Shown: positions 33,761 through 43,081, numbered from the stretch's first letter. The stretch is DNA of 64,000 nt from Bacillota bacterium (GCA_017433375.1 JAFRHG010000019.1:1-64000); one strand, 5' to 3'. Notes: generated by a model from the sequence alone, not told the origin. Program-made: numbers and translations.

Positions 33761-35392
33761 ATGAACTCTATCCGAACCAAAGTCACCGTGATGACGGTCA
33801 CCGCCATCATCATCGCCATGATCGTGGCCGCGGTCCTCGGCGTCACCGCTATCCGGCACCTGGGAACCAGCAACGCCAACGAGATGCTGTTGCTTTTGTG
33901 CGAGTCCGGGGAAAAGAATCTGGACTCTTATTTTGAGAGCGTGGAGCAGTCGGTGGAGATGGTGTCCGCCTATGTGGAGTCGGACCTTGCCAAGCTGGAG
34001 GGTGAGGATCTGGATGATGAGGAGATGCAGAGGCATCTGAACGATGTCAGTGACATCTTCAAAAAGATGACCTACAAAACCAACGGCATCCTGACCTACT
34101 ACTACCGTACCGATCCCACCGTGTTCGATACCGCGAAGGGATTCTGGTATGTCAATACGGACGGCGAGGGCTTCAAGGAGCATGAGGTCACCGATATCAC
34201 CCAGTACGATATGAACGACACCTCCAAACTGCTCTGGTTCACCGTACCCCGGGCTACGGGTAAGGCCGTCTGGCTTCCGCCCTACGTGACGGAGAATCTG
34301 GATGAACGAGTCCTTTCCTATAACACCCCGATCTACTACAACAATAAGTTCATCGGCGTGGTGGGCATCGAGATCGACTATACCACCATGGCGAAACTGG
34401 TGGACAGCATCACCCTTTACGAGAACGGATACGCCTTCATCAACGACGCGGACGGGACCATCATCTATCACCCCCGCATGAGTGTGGAGCAGCTGAGCGA
34501 GGAACAGCCCAAGGTGCCCGATGGGATGATCTCCGAGGACAAATTCTTCACCTACACCTACGAGGGAGTGAAGAAGCAGGGGGTCTGGCTGCCTCTGAGC
34601 AACGGCATGAGGCTGAACGTCACCGTTCCCGTATCGGAGATCAACGCCGACTGGCACAGATGGATCAAGCAGATTCTGATCATCTTCAGCCTCCTGCTGA
34701 TCGTCTTCATTCTGTTCATCCTCCGCTTCACGGGCCACATCACGGGGCCCCTGCGTGATCTCACCGGCATGGCGAAACAGGTGGACGAGGGGAATTACGA
34801 CGTGAAGCTGGACTATGACGGAAACGATGAAGTGGGCGTCCTCACCCGGACCTTCAGCCAGCTGATCTCCCACCTGAAGGTACACATCAAGGATCTGAAC
34901 GACCTGGCCTATGCCGACGCCCTGACCTCCGTGCACAACAAGGGAGCCTTTGACATCTTCGTGCGGAACCTGGAGGAGCAGCTGGATGGCGGGGAGAAGC
35001 CGGCGGAGTTTGCCGTATGCGTGTTCGACTGCAATGGCCTGAAGGAGATCAACGACGAGTACGGACACGATAAGGGCGACATCTACCTGAAGGCGGCCTG
35101 CGACCTGATCTGCAAAGTGTTCAATCACAGCCCGGTCTTCCGCCTGGGCGGCGATGAGTTCGCCGCAGTCCTGCAGAACGATGATTACCAAAAACGCGGG
35201 GACCTGATGGAGCAGTTCGTCAAGGCCTGCGCCGAGGAATACGCCAGCGAGGATACGGTGTGGCAGCGGGTGGACATCGCCCGGGGCATGGCCGTGTACG
35301 ATCCGGTGATCGACTTCAGCGTCAACGACGTGGTCAGAAGGGCGGACAGGCTGATGTACGAGAACAAGAGAGAGTCAAAGAAACAGGACTGA
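33761..35392 (+). CDS. Membrane diguanylate cyclase (dCache-HAMP-GGDEF)
   Basis: The 543-residue sensor enzyme has an N-terminal membrane segment (about 8-30) and an extracytoplasmic double-Cache domain (about 40-290; GVVGIEIDYTTMAKLVDSIT, YAFINDADGTIIYHPR). A second segment (about 303-325), a HAMP region (ITGPLRDLTGMAKQVDEGNY) and a GGDEF domain follow. The active site RLGGDEF is intact (463-467), with FDCNGLKEINDEYGHDKGD as the metal/GTP site. It should make c-di-GMP in response to a small ligand. It stands 12 bases before the second cls gene, so lipid synthesis and signalling may be co-expressed. Confidence 0.93.
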   Translation: MNSIRTKVTVMTVTAIIIAMIVAAVLGVTAIRHLGTSNANEMLLLLCESGEKNLDSYFESVEQSVEMVSAYVESDLAKLEGEDLDDEEMQRHLNDVSDIFKKMTYKTNGILTYYYRTDPTVFDTAKGFWYVNTDGEGFKEHEVTDITQYDMNDTSKLLWFTVPRATGKAVWLPPYVTENLDERVLSYNTPIYYNNKFIGVVGIEIDYTTMAKLVDSITLYENGYAFINDADGTIIYHPRMSVEQLSEEQPKVPDGMISEDKFFTYTYEGVKKQGVWLPLSNGMRLNVTVPVSEINADWHRWIKQILIIFSLLLIVFILFILRFTGHITGPLRDLTGMAKQVDEGNYDVKLDYDGNDEVGVLTRTFSQLISHLKVHIKDLNDLAYADALTSVHNKGAFDIFVRNLEEQLDGGEKPAEFAVCVFDCNGLKEINDEYGHDKGDIYLKAACDLICKVFNHSPVFRLGGDEFAAVLQNDDYQKRGDLMEQFVKACAEEYASEDTVWQRVDIARGMAVYDPVIDFSVNDVVRRADRLMYENKRESKKQD

Positions 35393-35404
35393 TCGGAGGA
35401 TACA

Positions 35405-37012
35405 ATGATCGATCGGATCGATAATGAGGGAGCCGTCTACCTGGTCAAACCGAAGCCAAAGGGCATCAAGGCCCTGCTGTTCACCAGGCTGTTCATCATT
35501 GCCCTGCTGATCCTCGTCGAGGTGGCTGTCGCTCTGGCCCCCCTGGTATTCCTTGAGGAATACATGCATCATTTCATCGTCGTCCTGGGCATCTTTTCCC
35601 TGGTCATGCTGGTCTGGCTCTTCAATTCCCGGATGGATTCCTCGGCGAAGCTGACCTGGATGTTCATCATCGCCATCCTTCCCGTGGGCGGAGCCCTTCT
35701 CCTGCTCTTTACCCAGACCAACATCGGTCACCGGGTGATCAAGGAGCGGACGGAGAAGATGGTGTCGGAGACCATGGATTATCTGGAGCAGGATCCCCGC
35801 GCCATGGAAGCCCTTCGCCGGGAGGACAGCTATACCGACGACCTGCTGCATTACCTGAACAAAAGCGGATGCTTCCCCGTCTTTACCGATACAGAGGTCA
35901 CCTATTTCCCTTCCGGTGAGAAAAAGTTCGAGGCTCTCCTGGAGGAACTGGAGAAGGCGGAGAAGTACATCTTCATGGAGTACTTCATCGTCGAGGAAGG
36001 CCACATGTGGGGCCGGATCCTGAAGATCCTCCTGGACAAGGCGAAGGCCGGCGTGGATGTGCGGGTCATGTACGACGGCATGTGCGAGATCTCCAACCTG
36101 CCGCCCTACTACTGCCGCAGGCTGGAAGAGGAGGGGATCAAAGCCCACGCCTTTTCGCCCATCAGGCCCGTCGTTTCCTCCCACTACAACTACCGGGACC
36201 ACCGGAAGATCTGCGTCATCGACGGCCGGACCGCCTTCACGGGAGGGGTCAACCTGGCCGATGAATACATCAACCGGGTGGAGCGTTTCGGCCACTGGAA
36301 GGATACGGCCCTCATGGTGAAGGGGGACGCGGCCCGCAGCTTTGCCCTCATGTTCCTGCAGATGTGGAACATCGATGAGAAGGACCCCGACTTCTCGCCG
36401 GCCCTGATGGGAGGCGGAGGAGAAGAAAGACGTGGTAAAGAAGATGGCGGCAGGCCCGATTCTCCGGGATTCGTGATTCCCTACTGCGACTCCCCCCTCA
36501 GCGGGGAAAAGGTCGGGGAAACCATATACATGGATATCCTGAACCGGGCCGGGCGGTATGTGCACATTATGACGCCCTATCTGATCCTGGACGGGGAACT
36601 GGAGGCGGCCCTGTGCTACGCCGGCCGGCGGGGACTGGACGTGAAGCTGATCCTGCCCGGCATTCCCGACAAGAAGGTGGCCTACGCCCTGGCCAAGGCC
36701 CATTACCCGGCCCTGCTGGACGCGGGCGTGCAGATCTACGAATATACGCCGGGGTTCGTCCACGCCAAGGTGACCGTCAGCGATGACGAGAAGGGCGTGG
36801 TGGGCACCATCAATTACGACTACCGCAGCCTGTACCATCATTTCGAATGCGCCGCCTATCTGTACCGGACCGACTGCATCGCCGATATGGAACGGGATTT
36901 TCAGGAGACCCTGGCCAAGTGCCGCCGGGTCACGAAAGAGACCGCCCGAACGGAAAAACTGTTCTACAGGGTGGTGGGACCTCTGGTCAGATTCATCGCG
37001 CCGCTGATGTAA
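35405..37012 (+). CDS. cls: Cardiolipin synthase, second copy
   Basis: The 535-residue paralogue of the 22025 gene has the same membrane N-terminus and two HKD motifs, YRDHRKICVIDG and HAKVTVSDDEKGVVGTINYD. It carries a short extra loop (GGGGEERRGKEDGGR) before the second phospholipase-D half. TCGGAGG precedes the ATG. It is co-transcribed with the Cache-GGDEF gene 12 bases upstream. Two copies could serve different growth states. Confidence 0.92.
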   Translation: MIDRIDNEGAVYLVKPKPKGIKALLFTRLFIIALLILVEVAVALAPLVFLEEYMHHFIVVLGIFSLVMLVWLFNSRMDSSAKLTWMFIIAILPVGGALLLLFTQTNIGHRVIKERTEKMVSETMDYLEQDPRAMEALRREDSYTDDLLHYLNKSGCFPVFTDTEVTYFPSGEKKFEALLEELEKAEKYIFMEYFIVEEGHMWGRILKILLDKAKAGVDVRVMYDGMCEISNLPPYYCRRLEEEGIKAHAFSPIRPVVSSHYNYRDHRKICVIDGRTAFTGGVNLADEYINRVERFGHWKDTALMVKGDAARSFALMFLQMWNIDEKDPDFSPALMGGGGEERRGKEDGGRPDSPGFVIPYCDSPLSGEKVGETIYMDILNRAGRYVHIMTPYLILDGELEAALCYAGRRGLDVKLILPGIPDKKVAYALAKAHYPALLDAGVQIYEYTPGFVHAKVTVSDDEKGVVGTINYDYRSLYHHFECAAYLYRTDCIADMERDFQETLAKCRRVTKETARTEKLFYRVVGPLVRFIAPLM

Positions 37013-37041
37013 GAGCGGGGGGGGAAGGCAACCCCGGCGGA

Positions 37042-37500
37042 TCACAGCCGCCAGAGGGGAGAGATAAAGAAGATTATGCCAACGCAGATCAGGGAGGCGA
37101 TGATGACCGCTTCCAGAATGATCGTCAGCCTGCGCCCGTAGACGTCCCTGTCGACGGGCGCTGATGTTTCCGGGGAGGGGGAACCGGGTTCATCCGCCAT
37201 CTCCGGCTGGGGAGCGTCCCAGGCCACGGCGTCCTGCAGATCGGACAGGCGGAAGGGATGGATGTCCAGATGGCGCGCAGCGGCGATACGGGAAATCAGC
37301 CCGGCGACCAGCTGCTCCTTCTCCGGGGGAAAGGCAACTTCAGCGGTCTCTTCCCCGAACTCGAGAAGATAGACATTCTGGTCCGTTGCCTGCCAGATGC
37401 CGGTGATATCCCCGTAGTGATGTTCTGTTCCGTCGATGGTCACGGAAGAGGTGGTGAATGTGGATTCCCGGTCTTCCGCGTGAATGGTGATGCTGTCCAT
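37042..37500 (-). CDS. C-terminally anchored membrane protein, unknown family
   Basis: The 152-residue protein has a cytoplasmic beta-rich N-terminal domain (MDSITIHAEDRESTFTTSSV, HHYGDITGIW, NVYLLEFGEE), a Pro/Ser/Glu linker and one C-terminal membrane segment (IILEAVIIASLICVGIIFF). It ends ISPLWRL. The start follows GGGGAGAA. It is convergent with cls and divergent from an EamA gene. The N-terminal region recalls small PH-like folds, but I cannot confirm that. Confidence 0.6.
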   Translation of the reverse strand: MDSITIHAEDRESTFTTSSVTIDGTEHHYGDITGIWQATDQNVYLLEFGEETAEVAFPPEKEQLVAGLISRIAAARHLDIHPFRLSDLQDAVAWDAPQPEMADEPGSPSPETSAPVDRDVYGRRLTIILEAVIIASLICVGIIFFISPLWRL

Positions 37501-37517
37501 AATCAGTTCTCCCCGTT

Positions 37518-37546
37518 CATCCTACAATAACTCCGTTGCTTTTTCA
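37518..37546 (-). promoter_or_regulatory. Promoter of the tail-anchored protein gene
   Basis: On the minus strand TTGAAA (37541-37546), a 17-base spacer and TAGGAT (37518-37523). The -35 box is part of the 20-bp repeat unit described at 37533. Confidence 0.5.
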
Positions 37547-37590
37547 AGATAACCGTTGCTTTTTCAAGACAGCCGTTGCTTTTTCGGCGC
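37533..37590. repeat. Three 20-bp-period direct repeats in a divergent promoter region
   Basis: CCGTTGCTTTTTCAAGA occurs at 37533 and 37553, and CCGTTGCTTTTTC again at 37573. The period is exactly 20 bp, close to two helical turns. The copies sit between the divergent starts at 37500 and 37662. They look like an operator array. Each contains the AAAAGCAAC motif on the minus strand. Confidence 0.7.
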
Positions 37591-37661
37591 AGACCCCGTT
37601 GCCCGTCGGGCCATTCCGTGCTACCATGCAGGGAGAGAATACGCTGCGGAAAGGACAGGGG

Positions 37662-38618
37662 ATGAGCAACAGAACGCGGGCGCTGATCTCCGTCATGATC
37701 GGCAATACCATATTCGGATTCAGTTTTATCTTTTCCAAGCTGGCCCTGCAGATCACGCTGCCCAGCGTGATGATCGCAGTCAGGTTTCTGATGGCTTTTG
37801 CCGCCCTGAACCTGATCGCCTTCTTCGGGCGGAAGATCATGGTCAGCGACGGGGAAGGGGGCAGGCGGCCCCTGGTGGAATTCTCCCTGAAGGGAAAGCC
37901 CCTGGGCAGCGTCCTCCTGCTGGCCCTCTTTCAGCCCATCCTCTATTTCCTCTGTGAGAGCTACGGTATCGTCTATACTTCGGCGGCCTTCGCCGGGACC
38001 ATCATCGCCGTCATTCCCGTGGCCGGCATAATTTTCGATGTGGTGATCATGCATTCCAGGGTGAGGGCGCGGCAGGTGATCTGCGCGGTGCTGTCGGCGG
38101 TGGGCGTGGCCATCACCACCATCGGGGCGGTGGGCATGCGCTCTTCCCTTCTGGGACTGGTGATCCTGCTTGGCGCCGTCTGCGCGGGAGCCCTGTTCTA
38201 CGTCTTCAGCAAAAAGTCCGGGGAGCATTTCAACGCCCTGGAGCAGACCTACGTCATGTTCGCCGCGGGGAGCCTGGTCTACGCGGTGTTCGCTCTGGTC
38301 CAGTGCCGGGGCAGATACGACGAGCTGATCTTCTCCGCCCTGGCGGAGCCCCGGTTCATCCTGCCCGTACTGTACCTGGCGATCCTGTCCTCCGTGGTCG
38401 CCTTCATCTTCCTCAACTACGGCACCGTGCGGGTCACCGTGTCCGAAGCGGCCATCTTCGCCAATCTGACGACGGTCATCTCCATCGTGGCCGGGGTCGT
38501 CTTTCTCCACGAGACCTTCACCCCCTTCCAGATCGCCGGCGCCCTGATCATCATCGGCAGCGTCTACGTGGCCAACCGGACGAAGGGGGGAAGTACACAA
38601 AAACAACAAAATACATGA
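37662..38618 (+). CDS. EamA/DMT-family transporter, second gene
   Basis: The 318-residue, ten-segment exporter begins RALISVMIGNTIFGFSFIFSK, with two EamA halves and the typical second-half LAILSSVVAFIFLNYGTVRV. The start at 37662 is chosen because GGACAGGGG precedes it and family members begin here; ATG 37626 is also possible. The substrate is unknown. It is only distantly similar to the 6576 gene. Confidence 0.87.
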   Translation: MSNRTRALISVMIGNTIFGFSFIFSKLALQITLPSVMIAVRFLMAFAALNLIAFFGRKIMVSDGEGGRRPLVEFSLKGKPLGSVLLLALFQPILYFLCESYGIVYTSAAFAGTIIAVIPVAGIIFDVVIMHSRVRARQVICAVLSAVGVAITTIGAVGMRSSLLGLVILLGAVCAGALFYVFSKKSGEHFNALEQTYVMFAAGSLVYAVFALVQCRGRYDELIFSALAEPRFILPVLYLAILSSVVAFIFLNYGTVRVTVSEAAIFANLTTVISIVAGVVFLHETFTPFQIAGALIIIGSVYVANRTKGGSTQKQQNT

Positions 38619-38628
38619 GCCGAACCTA

Positions 38629-38656
38629 TTGCGTTATTCGGCTAAAGTGATAAAAT
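38629..38656 (+). promoter_or_regulatory. Promoter of the structured RNA
   Basis: TTGCGT (38629-38634), 16 bases and TAAAAT (38651-38656) place the transcription start near 38663, just after the EamA stop at 38618. Confidence 0.75.
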
Positions 38657-38662
38657 ACAGGT

Positions 38663-38999
38663 GCAAGGAGGGAGATCCCTCTTGATGAAATAGATTCAGC
38701 GGAAGCTGAGCAGCCACCTCCGGAAGCCTGGAGCGCACGGACAGACCTGACGGAAACAGGACGGAGATTCTGAGGGAAGTAGGACAGAGTGTTCGGGGCG
38801 GACAGGACGCAGAGTAACGAAGGAACAGGAGGAGAGGCGCGGGACAACTGAATATGGCCGCCTGAGTACGGGGGAGGGTCGATGAGAGACCGAGCCCGGA
38901 CCCGATGAAGAGAAAGGATGTGATTGAAGTGAGGGTGTTGATGGTAGATAAATAATGGGCTGCGATGTGTGAGAGAACGATCGCAGCCCGTTTTGTTTT
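38663..38999 (+). ncRNA. Structured non-coding RNA, about 330 nt, family not certain
   Basis: The stretch has its own promoter, no credible reading frame with a ribosome site, many short hairpins and a strong terminator. Visible stems are GAGGG-AGAT-CCCTC (38669-38682), TCAGC-GGAA-GCTGA (38696-38709), CTCC..GGAG, CCTG..CAGG and GGGTC..GACCC. The body is purine-rich. It lacks the RNase P core, the tmRNA start and the SRP loop that I would recognise. The raiA-type RNA of Firmicutes is my first guess, but this is a guess by size and style only. It lies upstream of the PFOR gene yet terminates before it. Confidence 0.7.
38957..38999 (+). terminator. Terminator of the structured RNA
   Basis: GGGCTGCGAT (38957-38966) and ATCGCAGCCC (38980-38989) form a perfect 10-bp stem followed by GTTTTGTTTTTT. 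Confidence 0.95.
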
Positions 39000-39062
39000 T
39001 TGTCCCCGCCGGAACTTTTGCCGGAACCCGCATCGCTTCTTCCCCTGAAGCGTTTTTTTTGG

Positions 39063-39085
39063 TACAATACAAAATTGGTACAAAA
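39063..39085 (+). promoter_or_regulatory. -10 region of the PFOR gene
   Basis: TACAAT at 39063-39068 lies about 52 bases before the PFOR start. GGTACAA is repeated 16 bases apart (39061 and 39077). The -35 is poor, so activation may be needed. Confidence 0.4.
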
Positions 39086-39120
39086 CATCGACAAGCAGGA
39101 AGAGAAAGAGGTCATTCATT

Positions 39121-42100
39121 ATGTCGGAGAACAAGAGCCATTTCGCAACCATGGACGGCAACGAGGCGGCCGCCTATATGGCGTACCCCTTTACCGAAGT
39201 TGCCGCGATCTATCCCATCACCCCGTCCTCGCCTATGGCGACCCTGACGGACAAGTGGTCCGCCCAGGGCAGAAAGAACATTTTCGGGCAGACGGTCACC
39301 CTGACGGAGATGCAGTCGGAAGCCGGCGCCATCGGCGCGGTCCACGGCGCGATCCAGACCGGCGCACTGTCCACCAGCTACACTTCATCCCAGGGGCTGA
39401 TGCTGATGATCCCGGTGCTGTACCGGATCGCCGGCGAGCGGCATCCGGTGGTGCTCCACGTGGCGGCGAGAACCGTGGGGACACATGCCATGAGTATTTT
39501 CGGCGACCACTCCGATGTCATGGCCTGCCGGGAGACCGGTTTCGCCCAGTACTGCACATCCTCCGTCCAGGAGATCGCGGACCTGGCGCCGGTGGCCCAT
39601 CTGGCGGCCATCGAGGGTAATATTCCCTTCATGCACTTCTTCGACGGCTTCCGGACCTCCCACGAGATCAACAAGGTGGAGATCCCGGATATGGATAAGA
39701 TCACCGGCCTGCTGAACCGGGAGGCCCTGCAGGACTTCAAGGACAGGGCCCTGAATCCGGAGCATCCGACGCTGCGGAACACGGTGCAGAACGGCGACAT
39801 CTACTTCCAGGTGAGGGAAGCCAATAACCAGGACTATGATGACCTGCCTGCCATCGTGGAAAAGTACTTCCACAAGATCAACGAGATCACCGGCAGGAAC
39901 TATGAACTGTTCAATTACTACGGCGACCCCGAGGCGACGGACATCGTTATCGCCATGGGTTCGGTGACCGGCGCCATCGAGCAGGCCGTGGACGCCCTGC
40001 GCAGGGAAGGCCGCAAGGTGGGCTTCCTGCAGGTGCACCTGTACCGGCCCTTCTCGGCGAAGCATTTCCTGGCGGGCATTCCCGACACGGTCCGGCGGAT
40101 CGCGGTCCTCGACCGGTGCAAGGATATGGGTGCCCTGGGCGAGCCTCTCTATGAGGATGTCTGCACGGCCATCTTCAAGGCCAAGCGTGACGTGGAGATC
40201 TACGGCGGACGCTACGGCCTCAGTTCCAAGGATACGGATCCCGGCCAGATCGTCGCCGTCTTCGACAACCTCATCGCCGAGAAGCCGGTCAACGGATTCA
40301 CCATCGGCATCACCGATGACCTGACCCATCTGTCCCTGCCCGTGAAGCCCTTTGTCCTTCAGGGGGACGACACGGTGGAGTGCAAGTTCTGGGGACTGGG
40401 CGGCGACGGAACCGTCGGCGCCAACAAGAGCACGGTGGAGATCATCAACAGCACCACGGACATGTACGGCCAGGCCTATTTCGAATACGACGCCAAGAAG
40501 ACCCTGGGAACGACCAAGTCCCACCTGCGCTTCAGCAAGGAGCCCATCCGCAGCTCCTACTACGTCAAGCACGCGGACTTCGTGGCCTGCCACAACCATC
40601 ACTTCCTGGACGATTACCGGATCGTGGAGGAGATCAAGCCCGGCGGGATCCTGCTCATCGACTGTCCCTGGACAGCGGAGGAGGCTCATAAGGAACTGTG
40701 GCCCTCCGATAAGAAACTTCTGGCGGAGCGCAACATCGATCTGTACATCATCGACGCGACGAAGATCGCCGGCGAACTGGGATTGGGCAGCCACAAGAAC
40801 TCCATTCTCCAGGCGGCCTTCTTCACCATCACCGGCGTCATCCCCACCAAGGAGGCGGTGAGCGAGATGATCCGCGCGGTCAAGACCAAGTACCGCGCAA
40901 AGGGCAACGCCGTCGTGACCAAGAACATCCAGGCGGTGGAAGCCGGTGTGGAAGGCTTCATCAAGGTGGACGTGCCCCCCGAATGGGCAAATATCGATGT
41001 GGAGCCGGAGATCGAAGACGAAAGCCGGCCCTGGATGATCCGCAACATCGTGGATCCCATCAACCGGCAGCAGGGCGATGACCTGCCCACCAGCGTCCTG
41101 GCCACCATGAAGGACGGTCAGATCGACATGGGCATCACCGCATGGGAGAAGAGAGGACTGGCGGTCTTCGTTCCCCAGTGGACGGCGGACATCTGCAACC
41201 AGTGCAACCGCTGCTCCTTCGTCTGCCCCCACGCGGCCATCCGCCCCTACATCCTGAACGAGGAAGAAAAGGACAACGCGCCGGAGGGCTTCGACGTAGC
41301 GCCCCTGCGCAGCTACAAGGCCAAGGACGGCAACAAGCTCTACTACAGCCTGCAGATCTCACAGTACGACTGCACCGGCTGCGGCAGCTGCGTTCCCGTC
41401 TGCCCGGCGAAGAAGAAGGCCATCGAGATGAAGCCGGCCCATCCCACAGGGGATTCCCGGGCCCGCTGGGACTACGCTCTCAGCCTGAGCGACAAAGGCG
41501 ATATCTTCTCGCCCTATTCTGTCAAGGGAAGCCAGTTCCGCCAGCCTCTGGTGGAATTCTCGGCGGCCTGCGCCGGCTGCGGCGAGACCCCCTACGCCAA
41601 GCTGCTGACCCAGCTCTTCGGCGACCGGATCTACTGGGCCAACGGCACCGGCTGCTCCCAGGCATGGGGCAGCGGCATGCCAGGCATTCCCTACTGCAAA
41701 AACAAGAAAGGCGGAGGCGTAGCCTGGACCAACTCCCTCTTTGAAAACAACGCGGAGCTGGCTCTGGGCATGTACCTGTCCGTCCGGCAGCAGCGGGAGA
41801 AGCAGAAGGAACTGGTGCAGGAATACATTGAAGAGACCCGCAGCGAATACGCCATCGACTGGATCGATACCTACGATGACATCGACGCCTCCCGGGAAGC
41901 GACGGATCTGCTCATCGCCGAGCTGGAGGAGATGGCGGTAGAGGATGCCTTCCAGGAGGATCTGAAGCCCCGGTCCTTCGAGCTGGCCAGAGAGATCCTC
42001 CGACGCAGGGACTACCTCTGCAAGAAGAGCTTCTGGATGTACGGCGGCGACGGCTGGGCCTACGATATCGGTTACGGCGGGCTGGACCACGTGGTGGCCA

Positions 42101-42663
42101 CCGGCGAGGACATCAACGTCTTCATCATCGACAACGAGGTCTACTCCAACACCGGCGGACAGAGCTCCAAAGCGACGCCTCTGGGCGCCGTCGCCGAGTT
42201 CCAGGCCTCAGGCAAAAAGACCAGAAAGAAAGACATCGGCCAGATCCTCAAGACCTACGGCGATGTCTATGTGGCATCCGTCGCCATGGGCGCGGACATG
42301 AACCAGCTGATCAAGGCCGTCCGTGAAGCGGAAGAGCACAAGGGCCCCTCGGTCATCGTGGCCTACACCCCCTGTACGGTGCACGGCATCAAGAGCGGCA
42401 TGCAGAACGTCCAGGAGGAGATGAAGCGCGCGGTGGATTCCGGCTACTGGCCCCTCTACCGGTACAACCCGGATCTGGAGGAGCAGAAGATGTGCGTGGA
42501 CTGCAAGGCGCCCTGCATGGCCTACGAGGACTTCCTGGACGGCGAGAACCGCTACGCGGCCCTGAAGATCACCTTCCCGAAGAATGCGGAAAAGCTCTTC
42601 AAGGAAGCCAGCGACGACGCCATGGCCAGATACGAAGAGTTCAAGCACCAGGAAGAGCGGTAG
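39121..42663 (+). CDS. nifJ: Pyruvate:ferredoxin (flavodoxin) oxidoreductase
   Basis: The 1180-residue single-chain enzyme oxidises pyruvate to acetyl-CoA and CO2 and reduces ferredoxin, the central catabolic step of anaerobic Firmicutes. In order it shows the pyruvate/TPP domain start (ATMDGNEAAAYMAYPFTEVA, YPITPSSPMA), the transketolase-C-like and gamma domains, a two-cluster ferredoxin domain (CNQCNRCSFVCP at 692-702; CTGCGSCVPVCP at 751-761), then the TPP/third-cluster domain (CAGCGETPYAKL, Cys817 and Cys820; GDGWAYDIGYGGLDHV; NTGGQSSKATPLG). The length is normal for the family. GAAAGAGG precedes the start. It is monocistronic. Confidence 0.97.
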   Translation: MSENKSHFATMDGNEAAAYMAYPFTEVAAIYPITPSSPMATLTDKWSAQGRKNIFGQTVTLTEMQSEAGAIGAVHGAIQTGALSTSYTSSQGLMLMIPVLYRIAGERHPVVLHVAARTVGTHAMSIFGDHSDVMACRETGFAQYCTSSVQEIADLAPVAHLAAIEGNIPFMHFFDGFRTSHEINKVEIPDMDKITGLLNREALQDFKDRALNPEHPTLRNTVQNGDIYFQVREANNQDYDDLPAIVEKYFHKINEITGRNYELFNYYGDPEATDIVIAMGSVTGAIEQAVDALRREGRKVGFLQVHLYRPFSAKHFLAGIPDTVRRIAVLDRCKDMGALGEPLYEDVCTAIFKAKRDVEIYGGRYGLSSKDTDPGQIVAVFDNLIAEKPVNGFTIGITDDLTHLSLPVKPFVLQGDDTVECKFWGLGGDGTVGANKSTVEIINSTTDMYGQAYFEYDAKKTLGTTKSHLRFSKEPIRSSYYVKHADFVACHNHHFLDDYRIVEEIKPGGILLIDCPWTAEEAHKELWPSDKKLLAERNIDLYIIDATKIAGELGLGSHKNSILQAAFFTITGVIPTKEAVSEMIRAVKTKYRAKGNAVVTKNIQAVEAGVEGFIKVDVPPEWANIDVEPEIEDESRPWMIRNIVDPINRQQGDDLPTSVLATMKDGQIDMGITAWEKRGLAVFVPQWTADICNQCNRCSFVCPHAAIRPYILNEEEKDNAPEGFDVAPLRSYKAKDGNKLYYSLQISQYDCTGCGSCVPVCPAKKKAIEMKPAHPTGDSRARWDYALSLSDKGDIFSPYSVKGSQFRQPLVEFSAACAGCGETPYAKLLTQLFGDRIYWANGTGCSQAWGSGMPGIPYCKNKKGGGVAWTNSLFENNAELALGMYLSVRQQREKQKELVQEYIEETRSEYAIDWIDTYDDIDASREATDLLIAELEEMAVEDAFQEDLKPRSFELAREILRRRDYLCKKSFWMYGGDGWAYDIGYGGLDHVVATGEDINVFIIDNEVYSNTGGQSSKATPLGAVAEFQASGKKTRKKDIGQILKTYGDVYVASVAMGADMNQLIKAVREAEEHKGPSVIVAYTPCTVHGIKSGMQNVQEEMKRAVDSGYWPLYRYNPDLEEQKMCVDCKAPCMAYEDFLDGENRYAALKITFPKNAEKLFKEASDDAMARYEEFKHQEER

Positions 42664-43081
42664 GGCGGCAATCTGCCCGCGGCGCATCATCTTCAGGGAG
42701 GCTGCGCCCATGTTTCTTTCGGAGCGTCTGCCAAAAATGCATGTGCGCAAGCACCATGGCGCACTCTACAGCCTGGTCAAATGACAAACTTTTTCCCAGC
42801 GCAGGAGTTTTACACTTTTGAGCCTTCAGAATGCCTATTTGAGGCCTGTTTAAGCCAAAAACATGGAAACTATTTTCGTTTCAGAAGAAGTTTTCATATG
42901 AATCCGGAAAACACATGAAAACTCGTCTTCTCAAAAAAATAGTTTTCATTCCAATCCTCTGAAAAGCCCGAAAAGCCTGTTTTTTAGTGTTTTCCAGGTC
43001 GAGTCTGAAAAACTATCTTTCACAAAAAACGTTTTACACGTTTCAGCCCGCGGTGCGGGGACGACACGCCGGGGCATGAAC
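42664..43081. other. AT-rich palindromic non-coding island
   Basis: No convincing gene lies here. A weak GGCGCA/TGCGCC hairpin near 42682-42709 may end the PFOR transcript. From 42785 to 43060 the DNA becomes strikingly AT-rich. An imperfect 86-nt palindrome (42865-42950) pairs GGAAACTATTTT with AAAATAGTTTTC, and AGAAGAAGTTTTCAT with ATGAAAAC..TCTTCT. GTTTTACAC is repeated at 42807 and 43031. It may be a small non-autonomous element, an RNA gene or a decayed insertion. Confidence 0.5.

Noticed and set aside
38663..38999. RNase P RNA, tmRNA or SRP RNA
   Set aside because: None of their characteristic conserved blocks is present, and the size and stem layout do not fit.
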